Positions 7,357-14,887 of a stretch of 32,883 bases of DNA are shown here, piece after piece; positions within the stretch are counted from its first letter, which is position 1, and each line of letters begins with the position of its first letter. The notes under the pieces were generated by a model. The model was given only the letters and a program-made list of their open reading frames with translations, was not told where the DNA came from and searched no databases. The position numbers and the translations under genes are program-made. The stretch is from Candidatus Poribacteria bacterium (GTDB lineage: Bacteria > Poribacteria > WGA-4E > WGA-3G). The DNA is taken from the NCBI GenBank assembly GCA_021295715.1, contig JAGWBV010000005.1, forward strand, positions 86,858-119,740. Direction: 5' to 3'.

Positions 7357-8001
7357 CTATTTAAATTGGAGTAGCAAGTTTTCAATATTGCCTTTCAGTT
7401 TTACATTACCCGCTTGTGTTGCGAGTTCTAAGGCGGTTTGAAAATCCTGTTTCGCCTCCGCGGTTTTGTTGAGAGATCTTTTTGCCAATCCTCGACGAAA
7501 GTAGGCTTTGGTATGCTCAGGGTTGAACTGAATCGCGGCATCATAGTCCGTGATCGCAGCATCGTATTGATCGAGTTGTGCCTTTGCGACCCCGCGGTTG
7601 TAATAGGCATTCACGTAATCCGGTCTCAGGCGTATGGCGGTGTCATAATCGGTAATTGCTGCCTCGTAATCACCGAGACTTTTCCTTATGATCCCACGAT
7701 TGTTGTAAGGTGTCCCTAAACTGGGGTCCAAGCGTATGGCGGTGTCATAATCGGCAATTGCTGCCTCGAATCTGCCGAGCCTTTTCTTTGCCACTCCCCG
7801 ATTGTTGTAGGCTTCTGCGTAATCGGGATCCAGGAGAATAGCAGCACTATACATCTCAATTGACGCTTTGTATTCACCGCGCTTTGCATTTGCCAACCCA
7901 CGCCTGTTGTAGTCGATGACTTTCTCCGATGTTTTTTCTGATCCACAGCCAAAGCAAACGAGGCATACCAGAAGCACAGTCAACAGTTTCTTATCTTTCA
8001 T
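7357..8001 (-). CDS. Tetratricopeptide-repeat lipoprotein
   Basis: A hydrophobic signal sequence (about residues 5-16) ends at a cysteine followed by GSEK, consistent with lipid attachment to C19, although the residues before it (CFG) are a poor lipobox. Five tetratricopeptide units of 34 residues follow, with the usual A-Y-NRG, G-Y-AAI-DYD-AI and L-P pattern. Such proteins act as protein-binding scaffolds, here probably at the inner face of the outer membrane. Two adjacent repeats are almost identical at DNA level (7630-7666 and 7732-7768, exactly 34 codons apart), which implies a recent internal duplication. I chose ATG 8001, seven bases after GGAGGAG; a GTG at 8004 is also possible. No neighbour points to a specific partner. 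Confidence 0.85.
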   Translation of the reverse strand: MKDKKLLTVLLVCLVCFGCGSEKTSEKVIDYNRRGLANAKRGEYKASIEMYSAAILLDPDYAEAYNNRGVAKKRLGRFEAAIADYDTAIRLDPSLGTPYNNRGIIRKSLGDYEAAITDYDTAIRLRPDYVNAYYNRGVAKAQLDQYDAAITDYDAAIQFNPEHTKAYFRRGLAKRSLNKTAEAKQDFQTALELATQAGNVKLKGNIENLLLQFK

Positions 8002-8048
8002 CACACTTCTCCTCCCGTCTACTTTAAATGGCGTAAGGCGTTTCCATA

Positions 8049-8075
8049 AGTAGGCAGATTGTTAACCCGCCTACT
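8049..8075 (-). repeat. Intergenic stem-loop downstream of the isomerase gene
   Basis: AGTAGGC (8049-8055) pairs perfectly with GCCTACT (8069-8075) around a 13-base loop. It lies 12 bases after the stop of the leftward isomerase/epimerase gene. The bases after it on the minus strand are only weakly T-rich (TTATGG), so it could be a weak terminator or a dispersed palindrome. Confidence 0.4.
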
Positions 8076-8087
8076 CAATTCATCAGA

Positions 8088-8885
8088 TTAACGCGCACCA
8101 CACGCTTGCAAACACGCCTGCATGTGTCCACGCGATTCTGCTGCAATTGTGCAACACTGTGCTAAACTGTATTCTTTCGCACCGATGACTTCAAGGTTCA
8201 GCGGACCGGTATAACCATTCTCATGTAGAACGCGAATGTAGCCAACGAGATCAACGTCCCCACGTCCGTTTGCCTGCAATTCGGGATCACCGGGACCGCG
8301 CTGTGTGCCTTTGCAATCTCGAATATGGACATGTTTCACGCGCGAGATAACGGCAGCGATCGCCTCTACAGGATTTTCGTCCGCACGATGGATATGAGAC
8401 GGATCCATATCGATTCCAAACGCCGGTGACGAAATCGCTTCCATGATGCGGAGCGTTGTCGGTGTGTTATAGATGCTTGCGCCCACGTGTGCCTTGACGC
8501 AGAGCGTTACACCGTAGTGTTCCGCACGTTCAGAGAGACTGCCCAATGAATCAACAACTTCGGGCCAGGCAGATTCATCGTCCGACGTGCCGCCGGGACC
8601 GCAGTTGATAATCGGGACACCGATCTCAGCTGCTGCTTGGAATGCGAGTTCCATTCGTTCTGGATCGCGTGAGGGTTGTTCCATCGCCAACAGGTCGAGT
8701 GCGTACTCTTTCGCGAACCGTTTGATGTCGGCAGCGAGTGCTTGCCAGTTCGCAAGCACGAGATGCTGGCTCATCCCGTCAATCGCTGAGAGTTCAATGC
8801 CGTCATAACCAGCCATGGCGATATGCTTAAAGGCGGTTTCCATATCGTAACCACCGAACAGTACCGAATTTGCTCCTAATTTCAA
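8088..8885 (-). CDS. Sugar phosphate isomerase/epimerase family protein (xylose-isomerase-like TIM barrel)
   Basis: The 265-residue protein has the pattern of this divalent-metal TIM-barrel family: GYDGIEL after the first helix, GIDMDPSH (157-164), VKHVHIRDCKG (183-193) and LNLEVIG (229-235). Likely metal or substrate ligands are D161, H164, H187 and E232. The position that is usually a glutamate in the strand written as LALE-H has K131 instead (TLCVKAHVG), which marks a subgroup or altered metal site. Such enzymes convert keto-sugars or inososes. It follows the Gfo/Idh/MocA gene by 53 bp on the same strand, and this pairing is common in inositol and rare-sugar catabolism. The two are probably transcribed from the promoter at 10123-10150. 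The exact substrate is unknown. Confidence 0.85.
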   Translation of the reverse strand: MKLGANSVLFGGYDMETAFKHIAMAGYDGIELSAIDGMSQHLVLANWQALAADIKRFAKEYALDLLAMEQPSRDPERMELAFQAAAEIGVPIINCGPGGTSDDESAWPEVVDSLGSLSERAEHYGVTLCVKAHVGASIYNTPTTLRIMEAISSPAFGIDMDPSHIHRADENPVEAIAAVISRVKHVHIRDCKGTQRGPGDPELQANGRGDVDLVGYIRVLHENGYTGPLNLEVIGAKEYSLAQCCTIAAESRGHMQACLQACGAR

Positions 8886-8938
8886 GTGTAATACTCCTTA
8901 CTATACGGACAGATATAGTGCCGTCCGATCTACAATAA

Positions 8939-10018
8939 TTATCCGTTCAGTGTCGGAAGTGGCTGTGGACGCACCAAAATACCGCCCTGTTCGTAAGACT
9001 CCATCGCCGCCCAAGTATACTCGAGTGCCGCGAGCGCATCTCTGCCGGAGGCGCGTAACTGCTCTTTCGGCACGTCGTTCGTGATGTCCTCTAAAAAGGC
9101 GTGGATCCTTAAGGGAAAAGTCTGACCAAAGTCGCTGATGCCGGACTCCGTGACAATGGGATCACCGGAGAAATCAGGGGCACCAGGGGAGGGCCAATAG
9201 GTTACCTTCTCGATGCAGTTTTCAATGCAGAAGGTGCCACGTGTACCTGCGAGTTCGACACTCCACCAACCCCCGAGACCGAATGTAGCATCACCCCGTT
9301 GGCTCAATAGGTAGCCGATACATCCATTCTCAAACCGGAGGTGTATGCTGTTGATGGAGACCATCACATCTCCGGCACCCCGTCTAAAATGCGGACGATC
9401 CATAAAGGCTTGAACATGCGTCACATCGCCGCAGAAATGACGCATCACACTGAACGGGTGCGATAGGAAGGCTTTCACATGAAAATAGGGAAATCCATCT
9501 GATCGAGGGGCTTTCGAGTGACTATAGCCGAACTCACCGCCAGCGAATCCCATTTTGTGAAGACAGTAAACCATCTCTCCGATGTGTCCATCGTCAATAT
9601 ATTTCTTTGCTTGCTCCGCAGGCGGCGTAAAATAGTGATTCAGATTACAACCGAGATAGAGGTCCTCTTCCGTAGCTTTTGCTACCATCTCTCGTGCCTG
9701 TCCGATATCGTTAGAGATCGGTTTCTCAACAAGCACATGTTTTCCGTTATCAAGAGCCTCCATTGTTGGTTCGTAGTGCCAACTCCCGTTCTCGTTTCCA
9801 CCGGTGCCGACATCGACGATGTCCAAGTCGGGTTCGCCATCAATCATATCAGCTAAGCTGTAGTATGCCTTTACACCGAGACGTTCCGCTGCGTTGTCCG
9901 CACGCTCTTTCACAATGTCACACACCGCAACGAGTTCCGCCAAGTCGTCATTCGCGTGGCAATTCGCATGGTTATTGCCAATCCCACTCATGCCGACGAC
10001 GCCAACTTTTAATGCCAT
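8939..10018 (-). CDS. Gfo/Idh/MocA family oxidoreductase
   Basis: This is an NAD(P)-dependent sugar or inositol dehydrogenase-like protein of 359 residues. The N-terminal Rossmann domain starts VGVVGMSGIG (5-14), a GxGxxG variant. GKHVLVEKP (92-100) contains the catalytic-loop lysine K99 of the family. The C-terminal alpha/beta domain spans about residues 125-340. It is probably the first gene of a leftward pair with the sugar-phosphate isomerase/epimerase, and a consensus-like promoter lies about 105-130 bp upstream. A second family member is encoded divergently, suggesting one sugar-related locus. Substrate unknown. Confidence 0.88.
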   Translation of the reverse strand: MALKVGVVGMSGIGNNHANCHANDDLAELVAVCDIVKERADNAAERLGVKAYYSLADMIDGEPDLDIVDVGTGGNENGSWHYEPTMEALDNGKHVLVEKPISNDIGQAREMVAKATEEDLYLGCNLNHYFTPPAEQAKKYIDDGHIGEMVYCLHKMGFAGGEFGYSHSKAPRSDGFPYFHVKAFLSHPFSVMRHFCGDVTHVQAFMDRPHFRRGAGDVMVSINSIHLRFENGCIGYLLSQRGDATFGLGGWWSVELAGTRGTFCIENCIEKVTYWPSPGAPDFSGDPIVTESGISDFGQTFPLRIHAFLEDITNDVPKEQLRASGRDALAALEYTWAAMESYEQGGILVRPQPLPTLNG

Positions 10019-10122
10019 TTGTTATTAATTCCTTCCAAAGATGAAGTTTGATTTCGCCTATAGGGGAGACGTGCAGTTTAAATTTGCGTTTGCTCGTGAC
10101 ATCCTACAGGGACCTTACATCT

Positions 10123-10150
10123 ATTATAAGGCTGTTCACGGTTTTGTCAA
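10123..10150 (-). promoter_or_regulatory. Sigma70-type promoter for the leftward Gfo/Idh/MocA-isomerase operon
   Basis: On the minus strand a perfect TTGACA (10150-10145) is followed after 16 bp by a perfect TATAAT (10128-10123). Transcription would start near 10116 and leave a leader of about 98 bases before ATG 10018. It lies back to back with the rightward promoter at 10171-10199; the two -35 boxes are only 20 bp apart, so one regulator bound between them could control both. Confidence 0.72.
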
Positions 10151-10170
10151 CAAATATCTTTGAAATACAC

Positions 10171-10199
10171 TTGACAGCAATTCCCTTACGTGCTATTTT
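10171..10199 (+). promoter_or_regulatory. Sigma70-type promoter for the rightward Gfo/Idh/MocA gene
   Basis: TTGACA (10171-10176), a 17-bp spacer and TATTTT (10194-10199). Transcription would begin near 10206, about 60 bases before the chosen ATG 10266. An ATG at 10215 would then have almost no leader and no ribosome site, which supports the later start. Confidence 0.65.
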
Positions 10200-10265
10200 C
10201 TCATAAGAGAATCAATGCACCTCAATCTCCGTAGGAACACACAATCACGCGAAGGAGGAACACAG

Positions 10266-11360
10266 ATGAGTATCAGTGTCGGGATGGTAGGCTTAGGGAT
10301 GTTCGGACCGGCGTTTATCGAATCGTATAAGTCGCATCCAGATGTGCATCGTCTCGCGCTCTGCGATTTACGCGAAGATCGGTTGACGAAATGGGCAAAG
10401 CAGTTTGAAATTTCTGAAACCTACGCAAGCCTTGACGACATCTGCAAATCGGATTTAGATGCCCTCGTGATTATCACACAGCATTGGATACACGCACCGC
10501 AAGCGATTCAAGCGATGGAATCAGGAAAACACGTCTACACCGCTGTCCCTGCCGCGGCATCCTTGGATGAATGTGAGGCTCTTATCAGAACCGTTGAGCG
10601 GACCGGAATGATCTACATGAACGGGGAGACGAGTTATTTCCGCCCAGAAACCGCCTTCTGTCGCCAGAAAGCGGCGGAGGGTGCGTTCGGGGAGTTTGTT
10701 CATTGCCGCGCCGAGTATTTTCATGACATGAGCCACGGACTCTACGATGTCGCGAAAAATCGGTGGGGCGCGCAGTGGGGGCGCGATAAGATGGGCGGTA
10801 TCCCGATGTATTATCCTACCCACTCAACCTGTTTCCCGATTTCCGTGATGAAGGCGCACGCGACATCGGTCTCCGCACAAGGGTATATCTATCCAAACGA
10901 CGATTGGTTTCGGACGGACACCATTCACAAAAATCCCTTCTCCAATGAAGTCGGGCTTTTCACGATGAGTAACGGCGCGACAACGCAAATCTGTGAGTTC
11001 CGGAGGGTCGGACATCCCGGATCTGAACGCATCAGTGGTATTTATGGGACAGATGGCAGTTACGAGCAAAGTCTCGCAGGGAGCGTTTGGGCAGACAAAC
11101 ACGGGCGGGAAATCGTTGAGCCTTCAAGATCACACGAAGATCTCCCAGAAGCACTCACCGCGGATCTCGGCGGACATGGGGGTTCACACGCCTATCTTGT
11201 ACACGAATTCGTGGATTCTGTCAATCGCCAACGCTTACCACGCGTCAACGTCTGGGAGGCGGTTCGGTATTGCGCACCGGGATTTGTCGCACATGAATCT
11301 GCACTACGGGACGGAGAATTGCTCCCGGTTCCAGATTGGGGCGACGCACCAGAAACGTAA
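10266..11360 (+). CDS. Gfo/Idh/MocA-like protein lacking the canonical EKP lysine
   Basis: The 364-residue protein has the N-terminal Rossmann loop VGMVGLGMFG (5-14) and a C-terminal domain typical of the family. Where family members have a catalytic EKP, this one reads GKHVYTAVPAA, so the lysine is replaced. It may not be a conventional dehydrogenase, or it may use another base. I think the AVP form recurs in a subgroup from environmental bacteria, but cannot check. ATG 10266 is chosen because GAAGGAGG lies just before it; an in-frame ATG at 10215 would add 17 unlikely residues. It is transcribed from its own promoter, divergent from another member of the family, and is followed by the promoter of the reductase gene. 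Confidence 0.85.
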   Translation: MSISVGMVGLGMFGPAFIESYKSHPDVHRLALCDLREDRLTKWAKQFEISETYASLDDICKSDLDALVIITQHWIHAPQAIQAMESGKHVYTAVPAAASLDECEALIRTVERTGMIYMNGETSYFRPETAFCRQKAAEGAFGEFVHCRAEYFHDMSHGLYDVAKNRWGAQWGRDKMGGIPMYYPTHSTCFPISVMKAHATSVSAQGYIYPNDDWFRTDTIHKNPFSNEVGLFTMSNGATTQICEFRRVGHPGSERISGIYGTDGSYEQSLAGSVWADKHGREIVEPSRSHEDLPEALTADLGGHGGSHAYLVHEFVDSVNRQRLPRVNVWEAVRYCAPGFVAHESALRDGELLPVPDWGDAPET

Positions 11361-11375
11361 AACAGAAGATTGTCC

Positions 11376-11404
11376 TTGATTTTTATTGAAGTTTACGGTA
11401 TACT
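11376..11404 (+). promoter_or_regulatory. Sigma70-type promoter and long leader of the reductase-TusA gene
   Basis: TTGATT (11376-11381), a 17-bp spacer and TATACT (11399-11404). The start near 11411 leaves a leader of about 120 bases before ATG 11532, with an AAGGAG site at 11520-11525. The leader contains CCAT-rich direct repeats and a GGCACGCAACC stretch but no riboswitch I can identify. Confidence 0.6.
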
Positions 11405-11531
11405 ATACAATTTAAAGGATTTCTAATGGCTGGATACCATGCAAATCGGCACGCAACCTTCGGCTAAATAGAAAACCATCGGACATTAATCAACGCATAC
11501 TAAGAATCCGAGGTTAATTAAGGAGTATAGC

Positions 11532-13976
11532 ATGGCTATTGAATACGCGGGTCCCTATGATACATCGGCGATTCCACCAGATGTTGCCCGCGAAATTGAA
11601 ATTTATGAGATTCAACTTGGTCGGGTCCAAGAGGGCCAAGTTGAAGAAACACTGTTTACCGAATTTAGACTCCGTCACGGGGTTTACGGACAGCGTGATG
11701 ACCGGTCGCAAATGATCCGTGTCAAAATCCCATTCGGCGGGCTTACAGCGACACAACTCGAAATGCTGGCGGATGTTGCCGAAGAATTTTCGGATAACAT
11801 CATCCACATCACCACCCGTCAAGATGTACAATACCACTATGTGGACATCAACAATACACCGGAATTAATGCGCCGTCTCGCAAGCGTTGACATTACCACC
11901 AAAGAAGCGTGCGGTAATGTCGTGCGAAACGTCACCGCATGCCCTCTCAGCGGTGTGTGCCAAGATGAGACATTTGACATAACACCCTATTCTAAGGCGT
12001 TGTCTGCATTTCTTTTAGGGCACCCGGATGCCCAAGATTTTGGTCGTAAGTTCAAAATCGCGTTTTCCGGATGTGAAGAACACGCTTGCGGTTTGGCAAA
12101 CATGCACGACATCGGTGCGGTTGCCGCCGTTAAAGAGGTGGACGGTGAAGTCAAGCGCGGTTTTAAACTTTATGTCGGTGGCGGACTCGGCGCAGTGCCG
12201 CATCAGGCGAAAATATTTGATGATTTCGTTTCCGCAGAAGAACTCTTGCCGATTTCACAATCAATTTGCAGAGTGTTCACCCGTTTAGGTGAACGTAGAA
12301 ATCGGAATAAGGCGCGTTTAAAGTTTGTCATTGCCAAATACGGCATTGAAGAATTCCGTAGACAGGTACTTGAAGATCGGGCTACGCTACGCCACGATCC
12401 GGAATGGACAGCGTATCTGGACAATCTCGACGCTTACAATGAAAGTCCGCTGAAGGCACCGACGCAGCTCAATGGTGCTTCAAAACCTGAAGGGTTTGAA
12501 GAGTGGTATCAATCCAATGTGCGGTTACAGAGTCAACCCGGCTACGCTTTTGTGACGATTACGTTACCTCTTGGGGATATTACCGCAGATCAGACGCGTG
12601 CTTTGGCAGATATTTCGCGTAAATACGTGAAAGACACCATCCGTGCCACAGTCGAGCAGAACATCGTTCTCCGTTGGGTGACGATGACGGATCTCCCCGC
12701 GCTCTATCGCGAACTGAAGGTGATCGGTCTCGGCGACCCGGGGGCAGAATCTATGGTGGATATTACCGCTTGCCCGGGTACTGATTCCTGCAAACTCGGT
12801 GTTTCTTCTTCACGGGGTCTGGCAGCGCACCTGCGAAACTATTTCATTGAAACCGGTGTGCAGAATGAAATCAAAGACTTTCGGATTAAGATTAGCGGAT
12901 GCCCCAACTCATGTGGGCAGCATCATGTCGCGAATATTGGCTTCTTCGGTTCCTCGCGCCGGATGGGTGAGCATATTGCTCCTTACTATCAGGTCCTACT
13001 CGGTGGACACATGGTCGAAAACGCCAGTTCTTACGGACTTGCCAATGGAAAAATCCACGGCAAATATATTCCGGCGTTCATTGAAGAGTTGACGGGTAAG
13101 TACACCGCGGAACGAAATGAGGAAGAATCCTTCACGGATTACGTTGCACGACTCGGTAAGGCGGAGATCAAGCAGATCTTGTCCAAGTACGATAAGATTC
13201 CATCTTATGAGGAAGCACCAGAATTCTATGTGGATACTGGCGACACGAAAGATTACCAACTCAAGACAGGTGTCGGTGAATGTGCAGGAGAAGTCGTCGC
13301 GCTCGTCTCTATGAAGTTGGAAGAAGCAGATCGGCTCATCTATGAATCTGGTTTGAACTTGGAAAAGGGTGAATATCAGGATTCCGCGGCGTTGGCTTTT
13401 GATGCAATGATCAGAGCCGCAGACGGACTTCAGACAACGGTAGGTTTGCAATATATTGACGACGCGACCACCGTCAACGAATTCCGTACGCATTTCTTTG
13501 AACCCGGTAACTTCTTCCCCGGTTACGGTGCGCATATCTTCAAGGCGACAGAGGAAGATGCTTCTACGTTTGACCACGAATTGGCACACCGTCGCGTTGA
13601 AGAAGCGACACTCTTCGTTGAAGAATCGCATAACGTCTATGGACGCATGCGCATCAAGCAGGAGGAAGAGGAAGAGAGCCGTCGTAAAAAGCGTCGCTCA
13701 CGACCGGCGCGGAAACCAAGGGTTGTCAGAAAAGCGAAGCCCGTTGAGGAAATCGTGGATAGCCTCGATCTCAAAGGTGTCGCATGCCCGTTCAACTATG
13801 TCCAAGCAAAGATTCGGTTGGAAACGATGGATCTCGGTCAACTTCTCGAAGTCACCATCGACGATGGCGAACCGATTGAGAACGTGCCGAAGAGCCTCAC
13901 CAACGATGGACATGAGATTGTTGACACCAAGAAGGTCGGAAAGCACTACCGCCTTACCGTCCGGAAGGGTGAGTAA
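11532..13976 (+). CDS. Siroheme sulfite/nitrite reductase fused to a helical region and a TusA-like domain
   Basis: Residues about 20-560 are a ferredoxin-type sulfite/nitrite reductase made of two pseudo-symmetric halves. It reduces sulfite to sulfide, or nitrite to ammonia, with six electrons. The second half carries the [4Fe-4S]-siroheme ligands C414-x5-C420 and C457-x3-C461. The first half also has C137-x5-C143 and C181/C186, positions that lack cysteines in E. coli CysI. Residues about 575-705 are helical, followed by a highly charged linker (709-740) rich in E, then R and K. Residues 742-814 resemble TusA sulfur carriers, with C752-P753 in ACPFN instead of CPxP. An AAGGAG site supports the start. 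Downstream, past a toxin-antitoxin pair, lie an unknown gene and a MoeB-like gene. The TusA domain favours sulfite over nitrite as substrate; that is inference. Confidence 0.88.
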   Translation: MAIEYAGPYDTSAIPPDVAREIEIYEIQLGRVQEGQVEETLFTEFRLRHGVYGQRDDRSQMIRVKIPFGGLTATQLEMLADVAEEFSDNIIHITTRQDVQYHYVDINNTPELMRRLASVDITTKEACGNVVRNVTACPLSGVCQDETFDITPYSKALSAFLLGHPDAQDFGRKFKIAFSGCEEHACGLANMHDIGAVAAVKEVDGEVKRGFKLYVGGGLGAVPHQAKIFDDFVSAEELLPISQSICRVFTRLGERRNRNKARLKFVIAKYGIEEFRRQVLEDRATLRHDPEWTAYLDNLDAYNESPLKAPTQLNGASKPEGFEEWYQSNVRLQSQPGYAFVTITLPLGDITADQTRALADISRKYVKDTIRATVEQNIVLRWVTMTDLPALYRELKVIGLGDPGAESMVDITACPGTDSCKLGVSSSRGLAAHLRNYFIETGVQNEIKDFRIKISGCPNSCGQHHVANIGFFGSSRRMGEHIAPYYQVLLGGHMVENASSYGLANGKIHGKYIPAFIEELTGKYTAERNEEESFTDYVARLGKAEIKQILSKYDKIPSYEEAPEFYVDTGDTKDYQLKTGVGECAGEVVALVSMKLEEADRLIYESGLNLEKGEYQDSAALAFDAMIRAADGLQTTVGLQYIDDATTVNEFRTHFFEPGNFFPGYGAHIFKATEEDASTFDHELAHRRVEEATLFVEESHNVYGRMRIKQEEEEESRRKKRRSRPARKPRVVRKAKPVEEIVDSLDLKGVACPFNYVQAKIRLETMDLGQLLEVTIDDGEPIENVPKSLTNDGHEIVDTKKVGKHYRLTVRKGE

Positions 13977-14022
13977 AATCCAAGATTGTGGTTCTTCAGA
14001 ACCGAATTTCACACAGGCGATT

Positions 14023-14071
14023 GCCGCTCACGCCCAAAATGGGTGTGAGCAGGCAAACGCCCTAATTTTTT
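14023..14071 (+). terminator. Probable intrinsic terminator after the reductase gene
   Basis: GCTCACGCCC (14026-14035) pairs with GGGTGTGAGC (14041-14050) with one G-T wobble. The stem extends by three G-C pairs past a bulged A (14023-14025 with 14052-14054). A run of T follows at about 14065-14071, ten bases after the stem, which is farther than ideal. It lies 47 bases after the stop of the reductase gene. Confidence 0.5.
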
Positions 14072-14138
14072 CTAAATTTACGCTGGATAAAACCGAAGGT
14101 TTATCAAAAGTTGTCCTATAGAAATGAATTAGTCAATA

Positions 14139-14477
14139 ATGCGTGATGTATATCCACGACAGGTAGAATTCTACCGTGCCTCCGACGGGCAGGAACCCTT
14201 CTCCGAATGGTTGGTGTCGATTCAAGATCAAAGTGTACAAGATCGGATTTTGGCACGCCTTGAACGCCTTGAGTCCGGTAATTTTGGCGATTATAGATCT
14301 GTTGGTGGTGGTGTTTTTGAATTGCGCTTTCAATTTGGGTCAGGTTACCGTATCTATTTCAGTGAAGTAGGTAACAGGATCATCCTTCTGCTGTGTGCTG
14401 GTGATAAATCATCACAGACGCGTGATATTGAGCGGGCAAAAACTTATTGGTTAGAATACAAGGGGGCACACTTATGA
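14139..14477 (+). CDS. RelE/ParE-superfamily toxin, HigB-like addiction-module killer protein
   Basis: The 112-residue protein matches the short phage-Gp49/HigB-like toxin family (addiction-module killer protein type). Features seen are the N-terminal strand QVEFYRA, the helix EPFSEWLVSIQDQSVQDRIL, the GVFELRFQFGSGYRIYF strand pair and the LLLCAGDKSSQTRDIERA end. RelE-fold toxins cut mRNA at ribosomes or inhibit gyrase; this branch is usually thought to be an mRNA interferase. The stop overlaps the start of the antitoxin gene as ATGA (14474-14477). Toxin-before-antitoxin order is typical for this family. I see no good ribosome site before ATG 14139, so toxin expression may be low. It sits between two sulfur genes, which suggests later insertion. 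Confidence 0.88.
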   Translation: MRDVYPRQVEFYRASDGQEPFSEWLVSIQDQSVQDRILARLERLESGNFGDYRSVGGGVFELRFQFGSGYRIYFSEVGNRIILLLCAGDKSSQTRDIERAKTYWLEYKGAHL

Positions 14478-14851
14478 GAAAAATGCGAACCTTGCGCGAG
14501 TACCTCATCGAACGTCTTGCTGATAGGGAGAAGGCGATTGGCTACCTCCAGGCGATTCTTGACGACTATTACATCTACGGGGGGGCTGCTGTAGTCAAGG
14601 ATGCTCTTGATACTATTGTTGAAGCACAAGGTGGAATTTCCAAAGTTGCTAAACGGGTTGATATGGACCCGAAACTTCTTTCGAAGTTCCTATCCAACGA
14701 GGATACACCTCTAATTGATGCTCTTGGAATTGTTCTGAAGGTACTCGGCTGTCAACTTTCAATTAAGCCTTTAGAATACGGAAGCTCTAATCTTGAAACC
14801 GATGCTGGACAAACGGCACATGTAGCGGAAAGCCCTACCTCGTTACAATAA
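14474..14851 (+). CDS. HigA-like antitoxin of the addiction module
   Basis: This 125-residue DNA-binding protein starts at ATG 14474, which overlaps the toxin stop and is preceded by AAGGGGG. An upstream in-frame ATG at 14447 would overlap the toxin by 30 bases and lacks a ribosome site. The middle part (about residues 40-100) carries the pattern of the probable addiction-module antidote family: VKDALDTIVEAQGG, then a helix-turn-helix SKVAKRVDMDPKLLSKFLS, and DALGIVLKVLG. It should neutralise the HigB-like toxin and repress the pair. The last 25 residues are polar and probably disordered. A promoter for the next gene begins within two bases of the stop codon. Confidence 0.88.
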   Translation: MRKMRTLREYLIERLADREKAIGYLQAILDDYYIYGGAAVVKDALDTIVEAQGGISKVAKRVDMDPKLLSKFLSNEDTPLIDALGIVLKVLGCQLSIKPLEYGSSNLETDAGQTAHVAESPTSLQ

Positions 14852-14852
14852 A

Positions 14853-14881
14853 TTGACTTTCCCACCAAATTGCGGTATAAT
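14853..14881 (+). promoter_or_regulatory. Near-consensus sigma70 promoter for the 192-residue gene and moeB-like gene
   Basis: TTGACT (14853-14858), a 17-bp spacer and a perfect TATAAT (14876-14881). It starts right after the antitoxin stop (14851), so the downstream sulfur genes have a promoter independent of the toxin-antitoxin pair. Transcription would start near 14888, giving a leader of about 150 bases. Confidence 0.78.
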
Positions 14882-14887
14882 AAAAGC

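Noticed and set aside
11430-11500. Possible cyclic-di-GMP-I riboswitch in the reductase leader
   Set aside because: Only the words ACGCAA and CGGCTAAA resemble the aptamer; the second stem and the tetraloop receptor are not found. Kept only as a low-interest finding about the leader.
12996-13631. 211-codon frame antisense to the reductase gene
   Set aside because: Covers the siroheme reductase and helical region on the opposite strand; no family pattern or start signals.
13456-14121. 221-codon frame overlapping the 3' end of the reductase-TusA gene
   Set aside because: It is in another frame of the same strand over clear TusA and linker coding sequence, with an R/S/T-rich composition typical of an out-of-frame read.
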